DNA of 64,000 nt from Pedobacter sp. Leaf194 (lineage in GTDB: Bacteria > Bacteroidota > Bacteroidia > Sphingobacteriales > Sphingobacteriaceae), in assembly GCF_001423945.1 (NCBI RefSeq), contig NZ_LMPU01000010.1:278080-342079 (forward strand). Reading direction: 5' to 3'. Numbering within the stretch: position 1 is the first letter of the stretch; each line of letters starts with the position of its first letter. Under the pieces are notes generated by a model, which made no database searches, had not been told where the DNA came from, and saw nothing but the letters and a program-made list of their open reading frames with translations. The translations under genes were made by a program, and so were the position numbers. Shown piece by piece: positions 56,370 to 64,000 of this stretch.

Positions 56370-57089
56370 ATGGAAATTCTAAATTCAAACAAATCAATAT
56401 TCAGGCATTGGGGCGCTGATTTGATTGCGCTTTTGTTTCCAAATTTGTGCAACGCCTGTGGAAATACCTTGTTTCGAAATGAAAGTCTGATTTGTACCAA
56501 ATGCCTTTACGATCTGCCCTATACAGATTATCATATCCATGCAGATAACCGCGTTGCCAAACAGCTTTGGGGACGATTACCATTGAACGCCGCGATGGCA
56601 ATGTTATATTTTAGAAAAGGTGCTAAAGTTCAAAACCTGATTCATAACCTAAAGTATAACAGCAAAACTGATGTTGGGCTAATGCTCGGCAGCCTGCTGG
56701 GCGCACGGCTAAACAGTAGTCCGCTTTATAAAAATATCGATTTGATTATTCCGGTGCCCTTGCACCAAAAAAAACAGCGTTTGAGAGGCTATAACCAAAG
56801 TGTTTTTATTGTACAGGGCATTGCTGAAAAGATGGATGTGCCCTTTAGTGAAGATACGCTAATTAGAACCATTTCAACAGAAAGCCAGACAAAAAAGAGC
56901 CGATACAACCGGTATGAAAATATGAAGCAGGTTTTTGAGGTACAGAACAAAGAAGCAATTAAAAACAAACACGTTTTGCTTGTTGATGATGTTATTACGA
57001 CCGGCGCCACACTTGAAGCATGCGCAAATGTATTGCTCCAAAATGGTGCCGCAATGGTAAGCATTGCAGCTTTGGCATTCGCAGAATAA
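56370..57089 (+). CDS. ComF family protein
   Basis: This 239-residue protein has an N-terminal four-cysteine zinc motif (C27, C30, C42, C45: NLCNACG and ICTKCLYD) and a C-terminal phosphoribosyltransferase fold with VLLVDDVITTGATLEAC. In naturally competent bacteria ComF helps DNA uptake across the inner membrane. Its precise biochemistry is unclear. The gene is 18 bases upstream of the next lipoprotein gene. Confidence 0.93.
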   Translation: MEILNSNKSIFRHWGADLIALLFPNLCNACGNTLFRNESLICTKCLYDLPYTDYHIHADNRVAKQLWGRLPLNAAMAMLYFRKGAKVQNLIHNLKYNSKTDVGLMLGSLLGARLNSSPLYKNIDLIIPVPLHQKKQRLRGYNQSVFIVQGIAEKMDVPFSEDTLIRTISTESQTKKSRYNRYENMKQVFEVQNKEAIKNKHVLLVDDVITTGATLEACANVLLQNGAAMVSIAALAFAE

Positions 57090-57107
57090 TTTCCTCATAT
57101 TTGATGT

Positions 57108-58481
57108 ATGTCTAAACTCGTTAGCCTATTATTTCTGATTGTGATTATGATATCGGCTTGCCGGAAAGATGAGCGCATTACTACAGATACTGATGCCAAA
57201 CTTTCGTTTTCAGCAGACAGCATACTCTTCGACACCATTTTCACAAGCATTGGCTCTACAACCAAAAGAATTAAGATTTTAAATAAAAATGCTGGTGCAC
57301 TTAATATTTCGGAGATTAAGCTTTCAGGCGGAAACGCATCTTCATTTAGGCTAAACATTAATGGGCAAAATACTTTAGGTACAACCAACCTAATTTTAAA
57401 CGGACAGGATTCGATAAACCTTTTTGTTAAAGTAACTATAAATCCCGATGCCAAAAGCACAGCTTTTTTAGTTCAGGATTCTATCATCCTGACCTCAAAC
57501 GGAAATAAAAAAACAATCCAGCTTTTAGCTTACGGACAGAATGCGGTTTTTATTAATAATGGAAATATTGATAAATCTACCAGCTGGACTAAAAACCTGC
57601 CATACATTATAAACGGAGCAGTGACGGTAAAGAACGGTGCAACTTTAACGGTAGAACCCGGAGCAAAGGTTTATTTCCACAAGGATGCGACAATGAATAT
57701 CGAAGGCTTTTTAAGTGCAAATGGTTCGCCTAATGCGCCGATAAATTTCTGTAGCGACAGGCTGGAAGACGCATATGAGGATGAACCCGGACAATGGCAA
57801 GGGCTATATTTTAAACAGAATGGTGGCGGTGTAATCAAGCATGCAATTATCAAAAATGCATCCGTCGCAGTTACTTCAGATTCATTATCGGCCAATGCAA
57901 ATCCAAAATTAATATTAAGCAACAACGTAATTAAAAATATGCAGGTTGCTGCCTATATTGGCTACCATTCAGAATTAATTGCTTTTAATAACTTGGTTTA
58001 CAATTGTGGAAATTACTTAATTTACGCCATCGGTGGTGGAAAATACAACCTAAAACAAAACACTTTTGCTGGCATAAATCCTAACTTTCCACGCAAAAAT
58101 GCAGCCTTAACCTTTTCTGATTATTTATCAGCGAAAGCATACAATAAGTTAGAAATTGAGTTAACAAATAATATAATCTGGGGAGATTTGGAGAACGAAC
58201 TGAGCATTCAAAATAAGCCCGGTATTGCTCCGCAGAACAAAATTATTCGCAATCTAATTAAAACAACTGCTACCAATTTCACTGCAGAAAACATTATTAA
58301 TGCCGACCCTAGGTTTACATCAAAAACGTCAGCAAACTTCAGGGTTTCTAATGGAAGTGCGGCATTAAAGCAAGGTGTGGACTTAAGTGGAGATCCTTAC
58401 TTTAACAGCTATCTAAATAAAGATTTAACAAATACAACCAGAACTTTCCCTTCCACGCTAGGATGTTATGAAAACTTTTAG
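57108..58481 (+). CDS. Lipoprotein with right-handed beta-helix region
   Basis: This 457-residue protein has a lipoprotein signal ending MISAC (lipid cysteine at residue 18). Residues 30-150 look like an Ig-like beta sandwich (TTKRIKILNKNAGALNISEI), and from about 160 there are parallel beta-helix repeats (GAVTVKNGATLTVEPGAKVY, then HAIIKNASVAVTSDS). Such proteins often bind or cleave polysaccharides, but no catalytic motif is evident. It follows comF closely and ends at a strong terminator. Confidence 0.8.
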   Translation: MSKLVSLLFLIVIMISACRKDERITTDTDAKLSFSADSILFDTIFTSIGSTTKRIKILNKNAGALNISEIKLSGGNASSFRLNINGQNTLGTTNLILNGQDSINLFVKVTINPDAKSTAFLVQDSIILTSNGNKKTIQLLAYGQNAVFINNGNIDKSTSWTKNLPYIINGAVTVKNGATLTVEPGAKVYFHKDATMNIEGFLSANGSPNAPINFCSDRLEDAYEDEPGQWQGLYFKQNGGGVIKHAIIKNASVAVTSDSLSANANPKLILSNNVIKNMQVAAYIGYHSELIAFNNLVYNCGNYLIYAIGGGKYNLKQNTFAGINPNFPRKNAALTFSDYLSAKAYNKLEIELTNNIIWGDLENELSIQNKPGIAPQNKIIRNLIKTTATNFTAENIINADPRFTSKTSANFRVSNGSAALKQGVDLSGDPYFNSYLNKDLTNTTRTFPSTLGCYENF

Positions 58482-58551
58482 TTTTTTTTAACTTTCTAAA
58501 ACATTTTAGAATTCGCTGCGTTATATATTCGAGAGCGTTAATTTAGATGGT

Positions 58552-58588
58552 AAGGGTCGATATTTCTTCAAAAGAATATCGGCCCTTT
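58552..58588 (+). terminator. Terminator after the beta-helix lipoprotein
   Basis: AAGGGTCGATATT and AATATCGGCCCTT form a long stem around a short loop, followed by TACTTTTTA. It lies 70 bases past the stop codon. Confidence 0.75.
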
Positions 58589-58623
58589 ACTTTTTACAAG
58601 GCTTCTAAAATTTAGGGCAAACA

Positions 58624-58655
58624 AAAACGCCCTGCATAAAAATACAGGGCGTTTT
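58624..58655 (-). terminator. Terminator after fcl
   Basis: AAAACGCCCTG and CAGGGCGTTTT form a perfect 11-base stem around CATAAAAATA with A and T tracts on both sides. It lies 26 bases past the 3' end of the minus-strand fcl gene. Confidence 0.85.
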
Positions 58656-58681
58656 CTTAATTTATCTAATTTCAAAACGAG

Positions 58682-59608
58682 CTAATATCTGCTCAAAAAA
58701 TCATCATAGGCTAAAGCAATTCCTTCGGGCAACTCAATTTTATGTTTCCAACCTAAGTTATGAAGTTTGCTAACATCCATTAATTTACGCGGCGTGCCAT
58801 CTGGTTTGCTTGCATCAAAAACCAGCGTTCCCTCGTAGCCCAAAACATCTTTAATCAGAAGCGCTAAATCTTTAATGGTTAAATCATGACCAACACCAAT
58901 ATTTATCAAATTTGGCTCATTGTAGTTTTCCATCAAAAAATAGCAGGCATCTGCTAAATCATCAGCGAAAAGAAATTCGCGCATCGGCGAACCAGAACCC
59001 CAAACGGTAACCTGCTCTTCATTGTTAATCTTTGCCTCGTGTACTTTACGAATTAAGGCTGGCAAAACATGCGAATTTTGTGGATGGTAGTTATCGTTAT
59101 AGCCATATAAATTGGTTGGCATAACGGAAATAAAATTACAGCCATACTGGTCGCGGTAGGCATCACACATTTTTATACCCGCAATTTTTGCAATGGCATA
59201 AGGTTCATTTGTTTCCTCCAGCGTACCGGTTAACAGATAATCTTCTTTTAACGGCTGCGGAGCCATTTTTGGATAAATACAACTCGAGCCTAAAAACATC
59301 AGTTTCTTAACGCCAGTTAAATAGGCGTTATGGATAACGTTGTTTTGAATCGCCAGATTTTCAAAAAGGAAATCGGCCCGATAGGTATTATTTGCAACAA
59401 TGCCACCAACTTTCGCAGCAGCAAGAAAAACGTAATCAGGCTTTTCTTCAGCAAAGAAATCACCTACCGCCTGTTGGTTACGAAGATCCAATTCTGCCGA
59501 AACCTTGGTTACAATATTGGTGTAACCTTCTTTCTGCAACTTGCGATAAATGGCTGATCCAACCATGCCGCGGTGTCCGGCAACGTATATTTTAGAGTTT
59601 TTTTCCAA
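58682..59608 (-). CDS. fcl: GDP-L-fucose synthase
   Basis: This 308-residue short-chain dehydrogenase/reductase converts GDP-4-keto-6-deoxymannose to GDP-L-fucose. NADP binding is shown by GHRGMVG (11-17). The catalytic YxxxK is Y137-K141 in [10 protein letters not shown], with the serine in [14 protein letters not shown]-mannose dehydratase is not nearby. It lies 46 bases after glyA on the same strand and may be cotranscribed. A fucosylated surface sugar is a reasonable use. Confidence 0.93.
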   Translation of the reverse strand: MEKNSKIYVAGHRGMVGSAIYRKLQKEGYTNIVTKVSAELDLRNQQAVGDFFAEEKPDYVFLAAAKVGGIVANNTYRADFLFENLAIQNNVIHNAYLTGVKKLMFLGSSCIYPKMAPQPLKEDYLLTGTLEETNEPYAIAKIAGIKMCDAYRDQYGCNFISVMPTNLYGYNDNYHPQNSHVLPALIRKVHEAKINNEEQVTVWGSGSPMREFLFADDLADACYFLMENYNEPNLINIGVGHDLTIKDLALLIKDVLGYEGTLVFDASKPDGTPRKLMDVSKLHNLGWKHKIELPEGIALAYDDFLSRY

Positions 59609-59654
59609 GAGACTGTCTTATTTAATTTTCAGTTTCAACCTTTCGGTGAATGTT

Positions 59655-60926
59655 TTATTTATAAAGTGGAAATGCACTTACCAAACGCTCAACTTCAGCT
59701 TTAACGGCGCTTAAATTTGCTTCGTCGTCCGGATTAGTCAAAACCTGGTCAATCAAATCAACGATTTTTTCCATCTCTGTTTCTTTCAAGCCCCGGGTGG
59801 TAATTGCTGCCGTACCTACGCGGATACCAGAAGTTACGAAAGGTGATTTATCATCGAAAGGAACCATATTTTTATTTACGGTAATTTCCGCTTTTTCAAG
59901 CGCATTTTCGGCGACTTTACCAGTTATGTTTTTATTACGAAGGTCGATTAACATCAGGTGATTATCTGTTCCGCCTGATATGATGCCGTAACCTTTTGCA
60001 ACAAAGGCCTTCGCCATAGCTTGGGCATTTGCGGCAACCTGCTTAATGTAAACACCGTATTCATCACTTAGCGCCTCGCCGAAAGCAATCGCTTTAGCTG
60101 CAATAATGTGCTCTAATGGTCCACCTTGCGTACCCGGGAAAACTGCCATGTCGAGCAAATTACTCATCATTCTCGGCTCGCCTTTTGGTGTTTTTAAACC
60201 CCACGGGTTTTCAAAATCCTGTCCCATCATAATCATACCGCCACGAGGACCACGTAAAGTTTTATGCGTTGTAGTGGTTACGATATGGCAATGTGGCAGC
60301 GGATTAGCCAAAAGCCCTTTTGCAATTAAGCCCGCAGGGTGTGAAATATCTGCCAGAACCAATGCCCCAACTTTGTCGGCTACTGAGCGAATAAAAGCAT
60401 AATCCCACTCTCTCGAATACGCTGAAGCACCACAAATAATCAATTTAGGTTTTTCTGCAAGGGCAACTTCTTCGAGCTTTTTATAATCTATTAAGCCTGT
60501 TTCTCTATCTACACCGTAGAAAAATGGCTGGTACAATTTCCCTGAAAAGTTTACTGGAGAACCATGCGTTAGGTGACCACCATGCGACAAATCAAAACCT
60601 AGAATTTTATCGCCCGGCTGAATAACTGCAAGCATTACCGCAGCGTTTGCCTGTGCACCAGAATGCGGCTGTACATTAACCCATGCTGCACCAAATAATT
60701 GTTTAGCCCTATCGATAGCAATTTGCTCTACCACATCTACAACCTGGCAACCGCCATAGTAGCGTTTACCTGGCAAGCCTTCGGCATATTTATTTGTAAG
60801 TACGGAGCCAGCGGCCTCCATAACCTGCTTGCTCACAAAGTTTTCTGATGCGATAAGCTCTAAGCCGTGCTCCTGGCGGTTTAGCTCTTTATCAATAAGT
60901 TCAAAAATTTGGTTGTCGCGTTTCAT
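59655..60926 (-). CDS. glyA: Serine hydroxymethyltransferase
   Basis: SHMT (423 residues) interconverts serine and glycine and supplies one-carbon units. The pyridoxal phosphate lysine is K222 in [14 protein letters not shown]. Other signatures are [18 protein letters not shown] and [14 protein letters not shown]. The length is typical. A TACTTTTG -7 box lies at 60955-60962 on the minus strand; the -33 box is not clear. With gcvH at 22258 it supports glycine/serine metabolism. Confidence 0.97.
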   Translation of the reverse strand: MKRDNQIFELIDKELNRQEHGLELIASENFVSKQVMEAAGSVLTNKYAEGLPGKRYYGGCQVVDVVEQIAIDRAKQLFGAAWVNVQPHSGAQANAAVMLAVIQPGDKILGFDLSHGGHLTHGSPVNFSGKLYQPFFYGVDRETGLIDYKKLEEVALAEKPKLIICGASAYSREWDYAFIRSVADKVGALVLADISHPAGLIAKGLLANPLPHCHIVTTTTHKTLRGPRGGMIMMGQDFENPWGLKTPKGEPRMMSNLLDMAVFPGTQGGPLEHIIAAKAIAFGEALSDEYGVYIKQVAANAQAMAKAFVAKGYGIISGGTDNHLMLIDLRNKNITGKVAENALEKAEITVNKNMVPFDDKSPFVTSGIRVGTAAITTRGLKETEMEKIVDLIDQVLTNPDDEANLSAVKAEVERLVSAFPLYK

Positions 60927-60989
60927 CCTTATATTGGGTTTGTTATTTTTTTGGCAAAAGTAAGAAATTACAAGTTAATTAAGCGCCTA

Positions 60990-61745
60990 TTAGGCCATTG
61001 CTTTTACATTAAAGTTATTAAAGCCACTACCAATGCTTATCTCAACGATTTGCTGTTGCAGCATTTCTAAAATCGCCAAGAAATTATAAACAAAGTGCAC
61101 CTTATTTTCTGAGTTTTTTAATACAAGCGCAAAATCGAGTTGTTTATTAATGTTTAAAAGATTGGTGATAAAATGTTTTTGCTGCTCGATAGTGTAAGGA
61201 TACTGGATAACTGTGTGTTTAACCTCCTGGCTCCGCAGCTCATATTTCTCTATCGTTTTTTGATAAACCATCAATAATTTGTACAAATCGAGGGATAGAA
61301 GTTCATCCTGGTGGACAGACGATTCTGCAGCCAGCGTTAAATCAAGCTCAATATTTCCCCTTCGTTCTTGCTGCATTCTTGCCTCTTCGAAAACTTTCAG
61401 TTCTTCGGCTACAGATTTAAACTTCTTGTATGCAATGAGCCTCGCAATTAAATCCTCCTCAGGATTAATTTCGTTCCCGGAATCATCTACCTCGATTCTT
61501 GGCAACAGCATTTTCGATTTAATGCGCATCAGCGTGGCGGCTACGAGGATAAACTCGCTCGCAACCTCAACATTAAGGGCCAGCAACTTGTGAATGTAGG
61601 CGAGAAAATCATTTGTGATTTTGGCAATTTCAATGTCCTGTATGTTTAACTCGTCGCGTTCTATAAAAAACAGCAACAGGTCAAACGGGCCTTCAAAAAC
61701 GGGAAGTTTTATTTCAAAATTTTCTGCTTGCATTGCTAAAAACAA
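60990..61745 (-). CDS. scpA: Segregation and condensation protein A
   Basis: ScpA (251 residues) is the kleisin that bridges SMC heads in the bacterial condensin. The N-terminal SMC-binding part shows FEIKLPVFEGPFDLLLFFIE and RDELNIQDIEIAKITNDFLAYI, and the C-terminal winged-helix part (NFLAILEMLQQQIVEI) follows. The length matches the family. scpB is not next to it, which is common in this phylum. Confidence 0.94.
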   Translation of the reverse strand: MFLAMQAENFEIKLPVFEGPFDLLLFFIERDELNIQDIEIAKITNDFLAYIHKLLALNVEVASEFILVAATLMRIKSKMLLPRIEVDDSGNEINPEEDLIARLIAYKKFKSVAEELKVFEEARMQQERRGNIELDLTLAAESSVHQDELLSLDLYKLLMVYQKTIEKYELRSQEVKHTVIQYPYTIEQQKHFITNLLNINKQLDFALVLKNSENKVHFVYNFLAILEMLQQQIVEISIGSGFNNFNVKAMA

Positions 61746-61931
61746 ACATACTGAAATATCAAATACATTTTAATACCTCGAAATTTAAAATGCATGTTAA
61801 GCAAATGTTTGCATTAAATTAAGCCTACATTTTACTAACATGGGCCTGGTTGTGTTTATTGAACTTTTTTTTCTTAAATATTAGAACAAAAATACCTTTC
61901 TTTGTATCTTGTTTTTTACCCAAAATACCGA

Positions 61932-63860
61932 ATGCAAGTAAAAGCTGGCCCCCTATTATCTAAAATTAACTATCCTGCTGATTTAAAGCAATTTAGTGAA
62001 GCTGACTTAGAACAAATAAGCCAGGAATTACGTCAATATATTATTGATATTGTGAGTGTAAACGGTGGCCACTTTGGCGCCAGTTTAGGTGTTGTAGAGC
62101 TTACGGTTGCACTTCATTATGCCTTAAATACACCTTATGATAAACTTGTTTGGGATGTTGGGCACCAGGCTTACGGGCATAAAATATTAACCGGCCGCCG
62201 CGATCTTTTCCACACAAACCGTATTTACAAAGGCATTAGTGGTTTTCCTAAAATTAGCGAAAGTGAGTACGATACATTTGGTGTTGGGCACTCTTCTACT
62301 TCCATTTCGGCAGCGCTGGGTATGGCTGTAGCTTCGCAGATTAAAGGCGAAACCGACAGGCAACACGTCGCGGTAATTGGCGACGGCGCCATGACCGCAG
62401 GCCTGGCATTCGAAGGGCTGAATCATGCAGGAATCGAAAACAGTAATGTTCTGGTAATTTTGAACGACAACTGCATGTCTATCGACCCCAATGTTGGCGC
62501 CTTAAAAGAATACCTTACAAACATTACAACTTCAAAATCTTACAATCGCTTTCGCGATGATATATCTCAGGTATTAACAGGACTTTCGAAATTAGGACCT
62601 AATGCCCATAAGTATGTTAAGAAAATCGAGAAAAGCATAAAAGGCACTTTATTAAAGCAGAGCAATTTATTCGAATCGCTAAACTTTAGGTATTTTGGAC
62701 CTGTTGACGGGCATGATGTTAAACGCTTAGCTGCCATTATAAAAGATTTAAAAGATATTCCTGGTCCGAAATTACTGCACTGTGTTACGGTAAAAGGTAA
62801 AGGCTTTGCATTGGCAGAAAAAGATCAAACGAAATGGCATGCGCCAGGTTTGTTCGATAAAATTACAGGAGAAATTAAAAAAAGTATTCCTGATAAGCCA
62901 CAGCCGCCAAAATACCAGGATGTTTTTGGCCATACAATGGTTGAATTGGCAGAGGCAAATGATAAGATTGTTGGTATTACGCCGGCAATGCCATCCGGTT
63001 CATCATTAAATATAATGATGAAAGCTATGCCAACACGTGCTTTTGATGTGGGTATCGCAGAACAACATGCAGTAACTTTTTCTGCAGGTTTAGCCGCACA
63101 GGGACTCGTCCCTTTCTGTAATATCTACTCAAGTTTTATGCAAAGGGCTTACGATCAGGTTATCCATGACGTTGCCATACAAAAGCTTAATGTTATTTTC
63201 TGTTTAGACAGAGCAGGCTTAGCTGGTGCCGATGGCGCAACCCACCATGGCGCTTATGATATCGCTTTTATGCGTTGTATCCCGAATTTAGTTGTTTCTT
63301 CACCGATGAACGAGGAGGAGCTGCGAAACTTAATGTATACCGCACAACTTGACAATGCAGGGCCTTTTGTAATCCGCTATCCCCGTGGAAACGGTGTTAT
63401 GCCGGACTGGAAACGACCATTCAAGGCGCTTGAAATTGGAAAGGGACGGAAAATTTGTGATGGTGAGGAGGTTGCCTTACTTACAATTGGCCATGTCGGA
63501 AACTTTGCAGTAGAGGCGAGAGCCGAATTAAACAGCGAAGGCCTTTACCCTGCACATTACGATTTACGCTTTGTTAAGCCATTAGATGAGGAAATGCTTC
63601 ATGAGGTTTTCTCAAAATATAAACATATTATTACTGTAGAAGATGGAACGCTTCAAGGCGGCGTAGGTTCTGCAGTGTTAGAATTTATGGCCGATAATGG
63701 CTACACGTCCAATGTAGTTCGCCTTGGTATTCCTGATCAATTTATTGAGCATGGCGAGCAGGCAGAACTTTGGGCAGAATGTGGTTATGATAAGGCATCG
63801 ATAATTGAAGCCGTTAGAAAAGTTGGCGTTAAACGTACAACCAATACGATGGTAGGCTAA
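61932..63860 (+). CDS. dxs: 1-deoxy-D-xylulose-5-phosphate synthase
   Basis: DXS makes the first intermediate of the methylerythritol phosphate route to isoprenoids from pyruvate and glyceraldehyde-3-phosphate. I chose ATG 61932 (642 residues) over the TTG at 61902 because the extra ten residues (YLVFYPKYR) are unlike the family and overlap promoter-like sequence. Thiamine diphosphate binding is shown by [20 protein letters not shown] followed by NDN, and the transketolase middle and C-terminal domains by [18 protein letters not shown] and [18 protein letters not shown]. The 3' flank is cut by an insertion sequence. Confidence 0.95.
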   Translation: MQVKAGPLLSKINYPADLKQFSEADLEQISQELRQYIIDIVSVNGGHFGASLGVVELTVALHYALNTPYDKLVWDVGHQAYGHKILTGRRDLFHTNRIYKGISGFPKISESEYDTFGVGHSSTSISAALGMAVASQIKGETDRQHVAVIGDGAMTAGLAFEGLNHAGIENSNVLVILNDNCMSIDPNVGALKEYLTNITTSKSYNRFRDDISQVLTGLSKLGPNAHKYVKKIEKSIKGTLLKQSNLFESLNFRYFGPVDGHDVKRLAAIIKDLKDIPGPKLLHCVTVKGKGFALAEKDQTKWHAPGLFDKITGEIKKSIPDKPQPPKYQDVFGHTMVELAEANDKIVGITPAMPSGSSLNIMMKAMPTRAFDVGIAEQHAVTFSAGLAAQGLVPFCNIYSSFMQRAYDQVIHDVAIQKLNVIFCLDRAGLAGADGATHHGAYDIAFMRCIPNLVVSSPMNEEELRNLMYTAQLDNAGPFVIRYPRGNGVMPDWKRPFKALEIGKGRKICDGEEVALLTIGHVGNFAVEARAELNSEGLYPAHYDLRFVKPLDEEMLHEVFSKYKHIITVEDGTLQGGVGSAVLEFMADNGYTSNVVRLGIPDQFIEHGEQAELWAECGYDKASIIEAVRKVGVKRTTNTMVG

Positions 63861-63904
63861 CAGAATTAGCTTCAATAATAAAAAAAGGCCTCATTTGATT
63901 TATA

Positions 63905-64000
63905 GACTGCCCCCCAAATGTTAGACGAAATTAGTAATTAATTATTTAAGGCATGAACCCGATATTCGATTGGGCTCATGCCTTTTAGATTCAGTCTTAT
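63905..64000 (-). mobile_element. Insertion sequence of IS3 type, one end only
   Basis: The element begins near 63905 with GACTGCCCCCCAAATGTTAG and ACGAAATT, which fits an IS3/IS150-group terminal repeat. The transposase reading frame enters from the window edge on the minus strand. The left boundary is approximate. It sits 45 bases after dxs, where the sequence AAAAAAAGGCCTCATTTGA looks like half of a terminator hairpin. Confidence 0.7.
63938..64000 (-). CDS. IS3-family transposase, C-terminal end
   Basis: Only the last 20 codons are present, running from the window edge to TAA at 63938-63940. The residues RLNLKGMSPIEYRVHALN match the closing segment of the IS3/IS150 OrfB DDE integrase, where a K-G-x-(S/T)-P-x-x-Y-R pattern is common. 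The catalytic domain lies outside the window, so activity cannot be judged. Confidence 0.75.
   Translation of the reverse strand: MRLNLKGMSPIEYRVHALNN

Noticed and set aside
61902..61931. Upstream TTG start for dxs
   Set aside because: The added residues do not fit the family, and the bases overlap TACCTTTC/TATCTTGT promoter-like sequence. The ATG at 61932 gives the normal N-terminus.

Overview
This window comes from a member of the Bacteroidota, most likely a Sphingobacteriaceae genome such as Pedobacter. Three things point there: promoters of the Bacteroidota type (TTTG or TTTC, 19-21 bases, TAnnTTTG); type IX secretion and gliding genes in the usual ruvA-sprA-gcvH order; and large outer-membrane beta-barrel receptors with CarboxypepD_reg-like N-termini. 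Coding is about balanced between strands. Most genes are housekeeping genes in short operons, separated by intergenic stretches that carry repeats, hairpins and gene debris.

Layout. 1-6.4 kb: the tail of pyruvate dehydrogenase E1-beta, a pentapeptide-repeat protein, a DUF1801 protein, a frameshifted lipoprotein, a frameshifted tex, an MscS channel and an ORF6N protein. 6.8-12.2 kb: a translation cluster, rplM-rpsI-rpsB-tsf, then nagA, pyrH and frr. 12.2-12.7 kb: an unusual minus-strand RNA unit with a consensus promoter, two tandem tRNA-like genes with very long variable arms, and a terminator, diverging from an Lrp/AsnC regulator. 13.4-21.9 kb: feoAB, two tandem outer-membrane barrel receptors, a 41-residue lipoprotein and a VanZ-like protein. 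22.2-35.5 kb: gcvH, a decayed second copy of the sprA 3' end, sprA (2392 aa), ruvA, a malic enzyme and a LysM lytic transglycosylase. 35.6-46.6 kb: gatA, two TatA-type proteins, an EnvC-like protein, a DUF4292 lipoprotein, a TPR protein, dut, a flippase, acylphosphatase, a small membrane protein, a nitronate monooxygenase-like enzyme and an amidohydrolase. 46.7-52.1 kb: tRNA-Thr(UGU), a tandem pair of small exported PepSY-like proteins, a sigma-54-type response regulator and a convergent hybrid kinase. 52.4-64 kb: a WYL regulator with a DinB protein, an RsuA-family pseudouridine synthase, rlmN, comF, a beta-helix lipoprotein, fcl, glyA, scpA, dxs, and the end of an IS3-type insertion sequence cut by the window edge.

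The strongest candidate for something undescribed is the tRNA-like pair at 12259-12586. Both copies fold by eye into a full class II cloverleaf. Their anticodon arms are identical and contain CCTCCTTGTCT, which resembles the anti-Shine-Dalgarno end of 16S rRNA. The variable arms are far longer than normal, and the unit has its own promoter and terminator. Other points of interest are a family of about 100-base interspersed repeats (four copies), the PepSY-like pair whose mature halves are identical in protein but differ at 29 of 71 codons, and the duplicated sprA fragment. All functions are assigned from sequence patterns alone; no database search was run.
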